Source: Acidobacteriota bacterium (lineage in GTDB: Bacteria; Acidobacteriota; Terriglobia; Acidiferrales; UBA7541). Taken from it: a DNA stretch of 16,473 nt. The notes beneath the pieces are model-generated. The model ran no database searches. It was not told the DNA's origin and saw nothing but the letters and a program-made list of their open reading frames with translations. Location: positions 1 to 16,473 of the forward strand of contig QHYF01000002.1 in NCBI GenBank assembly GCA_003224075.1, in the 5' to 3' direction. Of the stretch, positions 1 to 5,580 are shown one piece after another. Numbering within the stretch: the first letter of the stretch is position 1; each line of letters begins with the position of its first letter. The position numbers and the translations under genes were made by a program.

Positions 1-2
1 AA

Positions 3-593
3 GAGCTTGTGCCAGTGGAAGTGAAGCAGGGAAAGAAATCAATCGTGGTGAGCGAAGACGATCATCGGCGACCGGACACGACGATGGAAATTCTGGAAAA
101 GCTGCCGCCGTCGTTCAAGAAGGATGGAATTGTGACCGCGGGAAACGCCAGCGGAATCGTCGATGGCGGAGCGGCGGTGGTGGTAACGCGAGAAAAAACG
201 GCGAAAGAGCGAGGATTGAAACCTGTTGGGCGCATCGTGTCATGGGCCGTCGCGGGAGTTGATCCCAGCATCATGGGGATCGGGCCGGTGCCCTCGTCGC
301 AGAAAGCGTTGAAGCTCGCAGACTTGAAATTGGAACAGATGGACCGGATCGAAGTAAACGAGGCGTTCGCGGCACAATATCTCGCGGTCGAAAAAGTGCT
401 GGGGCTGAAGCGCGACAAAACGAATGTGAACGGCGGGGCGATTGCGCTCGGGCATCCGCTGGGGGCTTCGGGAACGCGACTCGTTATCACGATTCTCAAT
501 GAGTTGCGGAGGAATGAATTGCGATATGGGCTGGCGACGGCCTGCATCGGCGGCGGGCAGGGAATTGCGATGATTGTCGAGGCAATGAAATAG
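3..593 (+). CDS. Acetyl-CoA acetyltransferase (thiolase), 3' part
   Basis: This is the C-terminal part of a thiolase; the frame is open to the left edge, so the true start lies outside the window. Thiolases condense two acetyl-CoA to acetoacetyl-CoA or cleave 3-ketoacyl-CoA. Visible family signatures are NEAFAAQ, then NVNGGAIALGHPLGASG with the catalytic His at 453-455, and CIGGGQG near the end with the second catalytic Cys at 543-545. About 196 of the usual roughly 390-400 residues are present; the nucleophilic Cys of the N-terminal half is not in view. The two genes downstream on the same strand catalyse the next steps of the same pathway (3-hydroxyacyl-CoA dehydrogenase and enoyl-CoA hydratase). 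That suggests a short-chain acyl-CoA role, although chain-length specificity cannot be read from this fragment. Confidence 0.93.
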   Translation, partial: ELVPVEVKQGKKSIVVSEDDHRRPDTTMEILEKLPPSFKKDGIVTAGNASGIVDGGAAVVVTREKTAKERGLKPVGRIVSWAVAGVDPSIMGIGPVPSSQKALKLADLKLEQMDRIEVNEAFAAQYLAVEKVLGLKRDKTNVNGGAIALGHPLGASGTRLVITILNELRRNELRYGLATACIGGGQGIAMIVEAMK

Positions 594-746
594 ATGAGGT
601 AAATGAGGTATAGGAAGTAAAGGAAGTTCGTCTCTGGTAGACTTTGGGCGCATGCGAAGTGGCGCGATTTATCGTGCACCTGGGGTTCGCAAAGTTTTTA
701 TGGCTCCTCCTGCCGGCGTAGCGGGCGGGATTTCCAAGAGGAAAAA
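594..746. other. Spacer between thiolase and dehydrogenase genes
   Basis: This 153-base spacer starts with a purine-rich stretch (594-627) of imperfect repeats such as ATGAGGTA and AGGAAGTA, which recurs after the hydratase gene at 2456-2482. Near its end is a possible 7-bp hairpin (708-714 pairing with 724-730, one G-T pair), placed just before the Shine-Dalgarno-like AAGAGG at about 736. It has no T-run and so is not a clear terminator. No convincing promoter was seen. Confidence 0.4.
601..627 (+). repeat. Intergenic purine-rich repeat, copy 1 (copy 2 at 2456-2482)
   Basis: This is the partner of the 2456-2482 copy. It begins eight bases after the thiolase stop codon and continues an upstream ATGAGGTA unit at 594-600, giving a short run of 7-8 base imperfect repeats on the purine strand. 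Function unknown. Confidence 0.4.
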
Positions 747-1628
747 ATGGCGATTCAAAAAGTGGGAGTCGTAGGGTGTGGCTTGATGGGCTCAGGGATC
801 GCGCAGGTTTGCGCAGCGTCGGGATTTGCGACCGTGGTGAGAGAAGTCAGCGGGGAATTGTTGGACAAGGGCCTCAAGAGCATCGACAAAAACCTGAATC
901 GGCTCGCGGAGAAAGGCGCGATTACGGAAGCGGCGAAGGGAGAAATCCGGGGTCGGCTGAAGGGCACGACGGTCATCGAAGACCTAAAGAATTGCGACGT
1001 GATCATCGAAGCGATCATCGAGCAGCTTCCGGCGAAGCGTGAACTCTTTGGGGCGCTAGATGCGATTTGCCCGCCAACAACAATTTTCGCGAGCAATACG
1101 TCTTCGCTGACGATCACGGAAATCGCGACGGCCACAAAGAGGCCGCAGCGATTCGTGGGCCTGCACTTCTTCAATCCCGTTCCGGTGATGAAGCTGGTCG
1201 AAGTAGTGCGAACGATCGCGACGGATCCTGCGGTTTACGAAGAGATGTTGGCGTTCGGAGCGAAGCTGGGGAAGACACCGGTGCGGGCGCACGACGGAAC
1301 GGGCTTCATCGTCAACCGCCTGCTGGTGCCGTATCTGCTGGATGCGATTCGCGCCCTGGAAGAAGGCGTGGGATCCATCGAAGACATCGACAATTCGATG
1401 AAGCTGGGCTGCGGCCACCCGATGGGGCCGCTGACACTGCTGGATTTCGTGGGCCTGGATACGACGTATTACATTTCGCAGATCATGTTTGAAGAGTTCA
1501 AGGAAAGACGTTTTGCTGCGCCGCCGCTGCTGAAGCGCATGGTGCTGGCTGGCTGGAACGGACGGAAAGCGGGGCGCGGGTTTTACGATTACGCGGATCC
1601 ACAGAAACCGAAAGCGATGAAATTCTAG
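747..1628 (+). CDS. hbd: 3-hydroxybutyryl-CoA dehydrogenase
   Basis: NAD-dependent oxidoreductase that interconverts acetoacetyl-CoA and 3-hydroxybutyryl-CoA in the cytoplasm. At 293 residues it has the usual length of the single-function enzyme. The N-terminal Rossmann domain opens with VGVVGCGLMGSG (GxGxxG at residues 10-15). The catalytic segment GLHFFNPVPVMKLVEVV contains the active His140 and Glu152. The C-terminal helical domain carries GTGFIVNRLL (about 185-194) and GPLTLLDFVGLD, typical of the family. The ATG start has AAGAGG a few bases upstream. The gene lies between a thiolase and an enoyl-CoA hydratase on the same strand, which supports a C4 acyl-CoA pathway (butanoate or PHB-type metabolism, or fatty acid oxidation). 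The family is clear; the exact substrate range is inferred. Confidence 0.95.
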   Translation: MAIQKVGVVGCGLMGSGIAQVCAASGFATVVREVSGELLDKGLKSIDKNLNRLAEKGAITEAAKGEIRGRLKGTTVIEDLKNCDVIIEAIIEQLPAKRELFGALDAICPPTTIFASNTSSLTITEIATATKRPQRFVGLHFFNPVPVMKLVEVVRTIATDPAVYEEMLAFGAKLGKTPVRAHDGTGFIVNRLLVPYLLDAIRALEEGVGSIEDIDNSMKLGCGHPMGPLTLLDFVGLDTTYYISQIMFEEFKERRFAAPPLLKRMVLAGWNGRKAGRGFYDYADPQKPKAMKF

Positions 1629-1667
1629 AGATTTGGATGTTGGGGATTAGAAGTTCGAAGGACACAC

Positions 1668-2450
1668 ATGGCTTACGACAATCTGCTCTATGAAAAGAAA
1701 GAGGGGATTGCGTACATTACCTTCAACCGGCCAAAGGTGCTGAATGCGCTGAACCGCAAGACGGTCGAGGAGCTGCATCACGCATTGCTGGACGCGCGCG
1801 AGGACGCCAGCGTGCGCGTGCTGATCTTGACCGGGGCGGGCGAAAAATCATTCGTGGCCGGAGCCGATATCGGCGAACTGGCGCAACAGACGCCGGTGAA
1901 CGGCAAGGAATTTTCGCTTTATGGCCAGAGCGTTTTTCATTTGCTGGAGACCATGGGGAAGCCGTCGATCTGCGCGATCAATGGGTTCGCGCTCGGCGGG
2001 GGCTGCGAGCTGGCGCTTTCCTGCACGATTCGAATCGCGAGCAAGACAGCGAAACTCGGACAGCCGGAAGTGAAACTCGGCATCCTTCCGGGCTACGGTG
2101 GAACGCAGCGGCTGGCACGGCTTTGCGGGAAGGGCGTGGCGCAGGAACTGTGCCTGACCGGCGAAATGATTACGGCCGAAGAGGCGCAGCGAATCGGCCT
2201 GGTGAATCACGTCCACGAACCGGCGGAACTGATTCCCGCGGCGGAAGCGATGGCCAAGAAAATCATGGCCAACGGGCCGATGGCCGTGAAGTACGCGATG
2301 GAAGCGATCGAACGCGGCGTAGAAATGCCGCAAGAAGAAGGGCTTTTTCTTGAGGCGACGCTTTTTGGACTGGCGTGCGCGACCGAAGACATGCGCGAAG
2401 GCACGAAGGCGTTTCTGGAGAAGAGAGCACCGCAGTTCAAAGGGCGGTAA
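1668..2450 (+). CDS. Enoyl-CoA hydratase (crotonase family)
   Basis: A 260-residue crotonase-fold protein, the usual length for a single-domain hydratase. It would hydrate crotonyl-CoA and other short enoyl-CoA thioesters to 3-hydroxyacyl-CoA. The first oxyanion-hole segment is FVAGADIGEL (62-71). The second is INGFALGGGCELALSC (104-119), containing Glu114. GQPEVKLGILPGYGGTQRL supplies Glu134. Both catalytic glutamates of true hydratases are therefore present, which argues against a non-hydratase crotonase relative. It lies 39 bases after the dehydrogenase gene, with AAGGA upstream of its ATG, so the two are probably co-transcribed. It could also be called crotonase (crt); the sequence alone does not settle chain length. 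Confidence 0.94.
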   Translation: MAYDNLLYEKKEGIAYITFNRPKVLNALNRKTVEELHHALLDAREDASVRVLILTGAGEKSFVAGADIGELAQQTPVNGKEFSLYGQSVFHLLETMGKPSICAINGFALGGGCELALSCTIRIASKTAKLGQPEVKLGILPGYGGTQRLARLCGKGVAQELCLTGEMITAEEAQRIGLVNHVHEPAELIPAAEAMAKKIMANGPMAVKYAMEAIERGVEMPQEEGLFLEATLFGLACATEDMREGTKAFLEKRAPQFKGR

Positions 2451-2455
2451 AAGTT

Positions 2456-2482
2456 AAATGAGTTAAAGGAAGTAAGGGAACG
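2456..2482 (+). repeat. Intergenic purine-rich repeat, copy 2 (copy 1 at 601-627)
   Basis: This 27-base segment matches 601-627 at 22 of 27 positions by eye; both contain AAATGAG followed by AGGAAGTAA and GGAA. Each copy lies just after a stop codon in the acyl-CoA module. The sequence is low in complexity, so chance similarity between purine-rich spacers is possible. Confidence 0.4.
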
Positions 2483-2507
2483 GAAAAAGGAACGGCGCAA
2501 ATCAACG

Positions 2508-3025
2508 ATGGAGGAGAAACTCCAGCCCGGCAAGATCGAAGGAGGACTGAGCGCAGCGGGATTGCGCTTCGGGATTGTGGTCAGCCGATTCAACAGCTTT
2601 ATCACCGAACGGCTTCTTTCGGCGGCGGTGGATGCGCTGGACCGCGCCGGTGCGAGCAGCAAAGACGTGGACGTGGTGCATGTTCCCGGCTCATTCGAAT
2701 TGCCGCTGGCGGCGAAAAAACTGGCCGCGACCGAGAAGTACGATGCGCTGATTGCCATCGGCTGCATCCTGCGCGGCGAAACGGCACATTACGATTACGT
2801 TTGCTCGGAAACTTCACGCGGCTTGCAGCTAGCGCAGATGGACAGCGGCCTGCCAATCGCGTTTTGCGTGCTGACCTGCGACACATTGGAGCAGGCCATC
2901 AATCGCGCCGGACTCAAAGGCGGGAACAAGGGATTCTCGCCGCCATTGAAATGGCTCATTTGTCACGCAAGCTTCGCGCCGCCAATTCCAAGCCGGCTTC
3001 CACCGGAAAGCTGCGGCGCAAGTAA
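2508..3025 (+). pseudogene. ribH: 6,7-dimethyl-8-ribityllumazine synthase, frameshifted near 3' end
   Basis: RibH condenses 5-amino-6-ribitylaminouracil with 3,4-dihydroxybutanone 4-phosphate, the penultimate step of riboflavin synthesis. Residues 1-143 are a good family match: GLRFGIVVSRFNSFI, the VPGSFELPLAAKKLA segment, and GCILRGETAHYDYV with the active-site His94, then RAGLKGGNKGF. After Phe143 (codon 2934-2936) the frame leaves the family and reads SPPLKWLICHA. The expected ending, LAAIEMAHLSRKL and a basic tail, is present in the -1 frame from 2936 to the TAA at 3023-3025. Relatives normally read NKG-x-DAAL-x-AIEM, so the sequence fits a loss of about ten bases right after codon 143. 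The restored protein would have about 175 residues. The lesion removes the final helix and may be a real mutation or a consensus error. Start ATG 2508. Confidence 0.82.
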
Positions 3026-3026
3026 C

Positions 3027-3434
3027 GTGTCGCTGCGGACCAAAGCCCGGGAGTTTGCCATGCAGATGCTTTTCCAATGGGACATGAGCCAACAGGATTT
3101 CACCAAGCTGGAAGCGAAATTCTGGAAGAGCGCCAAGGCGGCGGACAAGACGCGCGCGTTTGCCAACAAGCTCTTTGAAGGCGCAGCGAAAGAGGTGACC
3201 GCGCTTGACGAGATCATCGTCAAACATTGTGAAAACTGGCGCTTCGAACGACTTGCCGCTATCGATCGCGCCATCTTGCGATTGGCGATTCACGAAATGA
3301 GTGGTTCAGAGACGCCCCCGAAGGTGGTCCTGAACGAAGCTGTCGAGATGGCGAAGAAATTCTCCTCCGAGGACGCTGGGGCGTTTGTGAATGGCGTCCT
3401 CGACACAGTCCATAAGTCATTGCAGAAAAAGTAG
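3027..3434 (+). CDS. nusB: Transcription antitermination factor NusB
   Basis: NusB binds boxA RNA together with NusE (ribosomal protein S10) and supports antitermination on rRNA operons. The 135-residue frame from GTG 3027 has the family length and landmarks: REFAMQMLFQWD near the N-terminus, CENWRFERLAAIDRAILRLA in the middle, and PPKVVLNEAVEMAKKFSSEDAGAFVNGVLD at the end. The GTG begins one base after the original ribH stop (3023-3025), the usual tight ribH-nusB arrangement, suggesting translational coupling. An internal ATG at 3060 would cut off the conserved first helix and is less likely. In this sequence NusB is also the C-terminal part of the ribH readthrough frame. If ribosomes do not terminate at 3025, coupled initiation at 3027 could be altered. 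Confidence 0.9.
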   Translation: MSLRTKAREFAMQMLFQWDMSQQDFTKLEAKFWKSAKAADKTRAFANKLFEGAAKEVTALDEIIVKHCENWRFERLAAIDRAILRLAIHEMSGSETPPKVVLNEAVEMAKKFSSEDAGAFVNGVLDTVHKSLQKK

Positions 3435-3567
3435 TTAGATGGAGTTTGCGATTCCGCCAAACGGTCAATAACTGCCTGGCCTCTTTCCAAGAAACTTTCT
3501 GCCCCTCGCTGTGTTTTATCCAAAATCCGGAACAGGTCACGGAAAGCAAACTTCAGGAGAGAAAACG

Positions 3568-4218
3568 ATGAACGCGGAAAAACTCATTCGACGAAGTGCG
3601 ATTGGACTTGCGTTTGCCGGCCTGCTGGCCGGAGGCGCGTATGCCCAGAGCCCGGACCTGGCCCCGACTCCGCAGCAGCAGGATATTCAGAACGACAAGA
3701 AAGACATTCGAAGCGACAAGAAAGATCTGGCCAAGGATCGCGCGGACCGCAACGCCGATCAACGCGACATCAACAAGGACAAGCGCGACCTAGCCAAGGA
3801 TCGTGCCGACCGGAACAAGGACCAGCGGGACATCAATCACGATCGCCGCGATTTGAACAAGGACCGCGCGGACCGCAATGCGGATCAGCGCGACATCAAC
3901 CGCGACAAGGCGCAGCTTGTGCGCGATGACAAGCAGTTCGGTGCCAACAGCGCCCAGGCTCAGGCTGACCGCAAGGATCTTCGCGCGGACCGCGCCGACC
4001 GCAACGCCGACCAGCGCGATATCAATCACGATCGCCGCGATTTGAACAAAGACCGCGCCGATCGCAACGCCGATCAGCGGGACATCAACCACGATAAGGC
4101 CGACTTGGCCAAGGACCGCAAGGATCGCAACCAAGACCAGAAAGACATCAACAAGGACAAGAAAGACCTGCACAAGGACCGCAAAGACCTGCGGAAGGAT
4201 CGCAGGGGACACAAGTAA
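3568..4218 (+). CDS. Secreted protein of 25 Asp/Lys/Arg-rich heptad repeats
   Basis: No family with a known function is recognised. The 216-residue product starts at ATG 3568, preceded by AGGAGA. It opens with a signal peptide: basic KLIRR, hydrophobic IGLAFAGLLAGGAYA, and likely cleavage after Ala26. After a short PTPQQQ linker, residues 39-213 are exactly 25 seven-residue units of the form D-[IL/R]-x-x-D-[KRQ]-x with no break in phase. Three heptads form a 21-residue higher unit, for example DLAKDRA-DRNADQR-DINKDKR. The unit at 116-136 has lost most charges but keeps the spacing. There is no Cys, Trp or Tyr in the mature part. It is extremely hydrophilic and could be an extended charged helix or a disordered, hydrophilin-like envelope protein. 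Many DxNxD motifs hint at possible cation binding, which is inference only. Confidence 0.82.
   Translation: MNAEKLIRRSAIGLAFAGLLAGGAYAQSPDLAPTPQQQDIQNDKKDIRSDKKDLAKDRADRNADQRDINKDKRDLAKDRADRNKDQRDINHDRRDLNKDRADRNADQRDINRDKAQLVRDDKQFGANSAQAQADRKDLRADRADRNADQRDINHDRRDLNKDRADRNADQRDINHDKADLAKDRKDRNQDQKDINKDKKDLHKDRKDLRKDRRGHK
3682..4206 (+). repeat. In-frame 21-base / 63-base coding repeats
   Basis: The DNA encoding the heptads is a degenerate tandem array with a 21-base basic period and a 63-base higher period. A 29-base stretch at 3832-3860 is repeated exactly at 4021-4049, 189 bases (three 63-base units) apart, pointing to duplication of a multi-unit block. The unit at 3913-3975 is strongly diverged. 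The array lies wholly inside the coding sequence. Confidence 0.85.
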
Positions 4219-4235
4219 GCTTTCGCTTTGCTGAT

Positions 4236-4270
4236 AAAAAGGGCCGCGCGTGGAGAGCGTGCGGCCTTTT
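4236..4270. terminator. Probable bidirectional intrinsic terminator
   Basis: The sequence runs AAAAA, then GGGCCGCGCG, a short loop, GCGTGCGGCC and TTTT. The arms GGCCGCGCGT and GCGTGCGGCC pair over about 10 bp with two G-T pairs. A-rich and T-rich flanks on the two sides would give U-runs on both strands. It lies between the stop of the heptad-repeat gene (4218) and the stop of the convergent phzF-like gene (4293), so it probably ends transcription from both sides. Confidence 0.8.
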
Positions 4271-4292
4271 CATTTGTGAGCGATGATTTCGC

Positions 4293-5174
4293 TCAAACGC
4301 GGATGGTTCCTTCGAACACTTTCACGGCGGCGCCGCTCACGCGCGGGACGAGTTTTTTTTCAGTTTGGCTGACTTCGACTTCGATATGGCTCGGACGGCC
4401 CATTTCCGCGCCTTGAAGAATGCTCAATGTGTGAGCTGGCGCCAATTTTCCGTGCCGCACGAGGTACGCGCCGAGGGAACCTGCGGCGGAGCCCGTTGCG
4501 GCGTCTTCATACAATTCCCACGGCAGCATACCGCGGGAAAAGGCTTTGCCGTTTCCGCCGAGCGCGAAGCAGTAAGCCATGGTCGCGTTCTTACCCTGGA
4601 GGCGCCCCAGTTCCATCATGTTCATGGCGATTTTGCCGAGCGCGGCGCGATTGCGCAGCGGCACCATCATATTGAAGATCCCGGTGGAGACAAACTCCGG
4701 CTCAAGCTCAGGGTCGAAATCTTTTGCCGAAATTCCCAGGGCTGATGCAAGTTTCTTCTTGCTGATTTTCGCGGGCCTGAAAACTGCTTCTTTCTGCGTC
4801 ATGGTGACGCGCTGCGGACGGCCGTCTTTGAAGCGGATTTCCACCGGCAGGACGCCCGCTCCGGTTTGTTGCCGGATGTGGACGCCGCCCTCCTGAGCGG
4901 GAACGACGCCCAGTTCCGCCAGCAAGAACCAGGTTCCAATCACGGGATGTCCAGCGAGCTTGAGCTCTTCCTTCGTCGTGAAGATGCGCAGCCGCGCGAG
5001 CGCTTCCTCTTCCGTCGGTTTCTGCACGAAGACGGTCTCCGCAAGATTCATTTCGCGCGCGATGGCCAGCATCTCGTCGTCGGAGAGTCCGTCCCCATCG
5101 GTGATCACCGCGAGCGGGTTGCCCTCGAAGCGCGTAGTGGTGAAAACATCGAGTGTGTAAAAGCGGTGTTCCAT
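4293..5174 (-). CDS. PhzF-family isomerase/epimerase-like protein
   Basis: Member of the PhzF family (diaminopimelate-epimerase fold), which includes the phenazine isomerase PhzF and many housekeeping relatives of unknown substrate. Hallmarks are RFYTLDVFTTTRFEGNPLAV at the N-terminus, NLAETVFV with the presumed catalytic Glu, LAGHPVIGTWFLLAEL, and DAATGSAAGSLGAYL near the C-terminus. The length, 293 residues, is normal. The frame also allows starts at ATG 5180 or TTG 5186; I chose ATG 5174 because relatives begin close to the RFYTLDVF strand, and no strong Shine-Dalgarno decides. It is the last gene of the minus-strand cluster, about 38 bases after a small cupin gene. No phenazine genes are nearby, so phenazine synthesis is not supported; the substrate is unknown. 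Confidence 0.88.
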   Translation of the reverse strand: MEHRFYTLDVFTTTRFEGNPLAVITDGDGLSDDEMLAIAREMNLAETVFVQKPTEEEALARLRIFTTKEELKLAGHPVIGTWFLLAELGVVPAQEGGVHIRQQTGAGVLPVEIRFKDGRPQRVTMTQKEAVFRPAKISKKKLASALGISAKDFDPELEPEFVSTGIFNMMVPLRNRAALGKIAMNMMELGRLQGKNATMAYCFALGGNGKAFSRGMLPWELYEDAATGSAAGSLGAYLVRHGKLAPAHTLSILQGAEMGRPSHIEVEVSQTEKKLVPRVSGAAVKVFEGTIRV

Positions 5175-5212
5175 GACCATTTGCAAATCGCCGCGAGAGC
5201 AGGTTTTCCGGT

Positions 5213-5572
5213 TCAGATGCGCTCGAGCTGGGCGACCGTCCTTTCATTGGTGACGTTCCCGGTGTTTAAGGTGGATTTCGGTTCGATCAAGACGATGTGG
5301 ACTTCCTCGTCGGCGACCGGACAGTGCTCGACGCCACGGGGCACGACGACGAATTCACCTTCATTCACGATGGCTTCGTGGCCGCGGAACTTCATCCGCA
5401 GCGCGCCTTTCACGACGAGAAACATCTCGTCTTCGTTCTCATGATGATGCCAGATGAATTCGCCTTTGAGCTTGACGGCTTTGACGTGGCAGTCATTCAC
5501 TTCACCGATGATGCGCGGGTTCCAGTAGTCGGGGAAGAGGCCGAATTTCTCTTTCAGATTGACGGTTTTCAT
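5213..5572 (-). CDS. Small cupin-domain protein
   Basis: A 119-residue single-domain cupin. Motif 1 is GEFIWHHHENEDEMFLVVKG, giving His42, His44 and Glu49 as metal ligands; motif 2 is GEFVVVPRGVEH, giving His83. All four usual ligands are therefore present and metal binding is likely. Small stand-alone cupins of this kind are often annotated as mannose-6-phosphate isomerase-like, but the substrate cannot be deduced. ATG 5572 is preceded by AGGTGG and lies 8 bases after the stop of the phosphohexomutase gene, strongly suggesting co-transcription. The frame extends further upstream (to 5914), but that extension lies inside the mutase gene and has no cupin character. Confidence 0.88.
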   Translation of the reverse strand: MKTVNLKEKFGLFPDYWNPRIIGEVNDCHVKAVKLKGEFIWHHHENEDEMFLVVKGALRMKFRGHEAIVNEGEFVVVPRGVEHCPVADEEVHIVLIEPKSTLNTGNVTNERTVAQLERI

Positions 5573-5580
5573 GATGCCAC

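Larger units (their letters stand above)
2508..3434 (+). other. Continuous RibH-NusB fusion frame (308 codons)
   Basis: Because of the ribH lesion the reading frame bypasses the ribH stop and runs on through nusB with no interruption. Residues 1-143 are RibH, 144-173 are out-of-frame sequence containing Pro and Cys residues unlike either family, and 174-308 are NusB. An automatic gene caller would report one 308-residue protein. I regard the fusion as a by-product of the deletion rather than an evolved bifunctional protein, because the linker is simply the frame-shifted 3' end of ribH. Confidence 0.85.

Noticed and set aside
62..679. A 205-codon minus-strand frame across the thiolase end with a YFLYLIYLIYFI-like stretch
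   Set aside because: The hydrophobic run is the complement of the purine-rich spacer at 594-627 and the rest is the shadow of the thiolase.
2920..2945. Programmed -1 frameshift in ribH
   Set aside because: The direction would fit, but there is no recognisable slippery heptamer or obvious downstream structure, and the product would still lack about three conserved residues.
3511..3567. Longer N-terminus for the heptad-repeat protein starting at 3511
   Set aside because: The extra 19 residues precede a classical signal peptide, while AGGAGA sits correctly before ATG 3568.
3682..4206. CRISPR-like or non-coding tandem array
   Set aside because: The repeats keep the reading frame throughout, have no unique spacers, and code for a regular protein with a signal peptide and ribosome binding site.
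3682..4206. EF-hand or dockerin calcium-binding loops
   Set aside because: DxNxD occurs many times, but the Gly at loop position 6 and the hydrophobic residue at position 8 are missing, so assignment to these families is not justified.
3790..4212. A 140-codon minus-strand frame of hydrophobic repeats (VLVQVFLVLVDV-like)
   Set aside because: It is the mirror of the Asp/Lys/Arg heptads on the plus strand. It looks like membrane segments only because complements of Asp and Lys/Asn codons read as Val, Ile, Leu and Phe.
4293..5174. Phenazine biosynthesis locus
   Set aside because: Only a PhzF-family protein is present. This family is widespread outside phenazine producers and no other phz genes are nearby.
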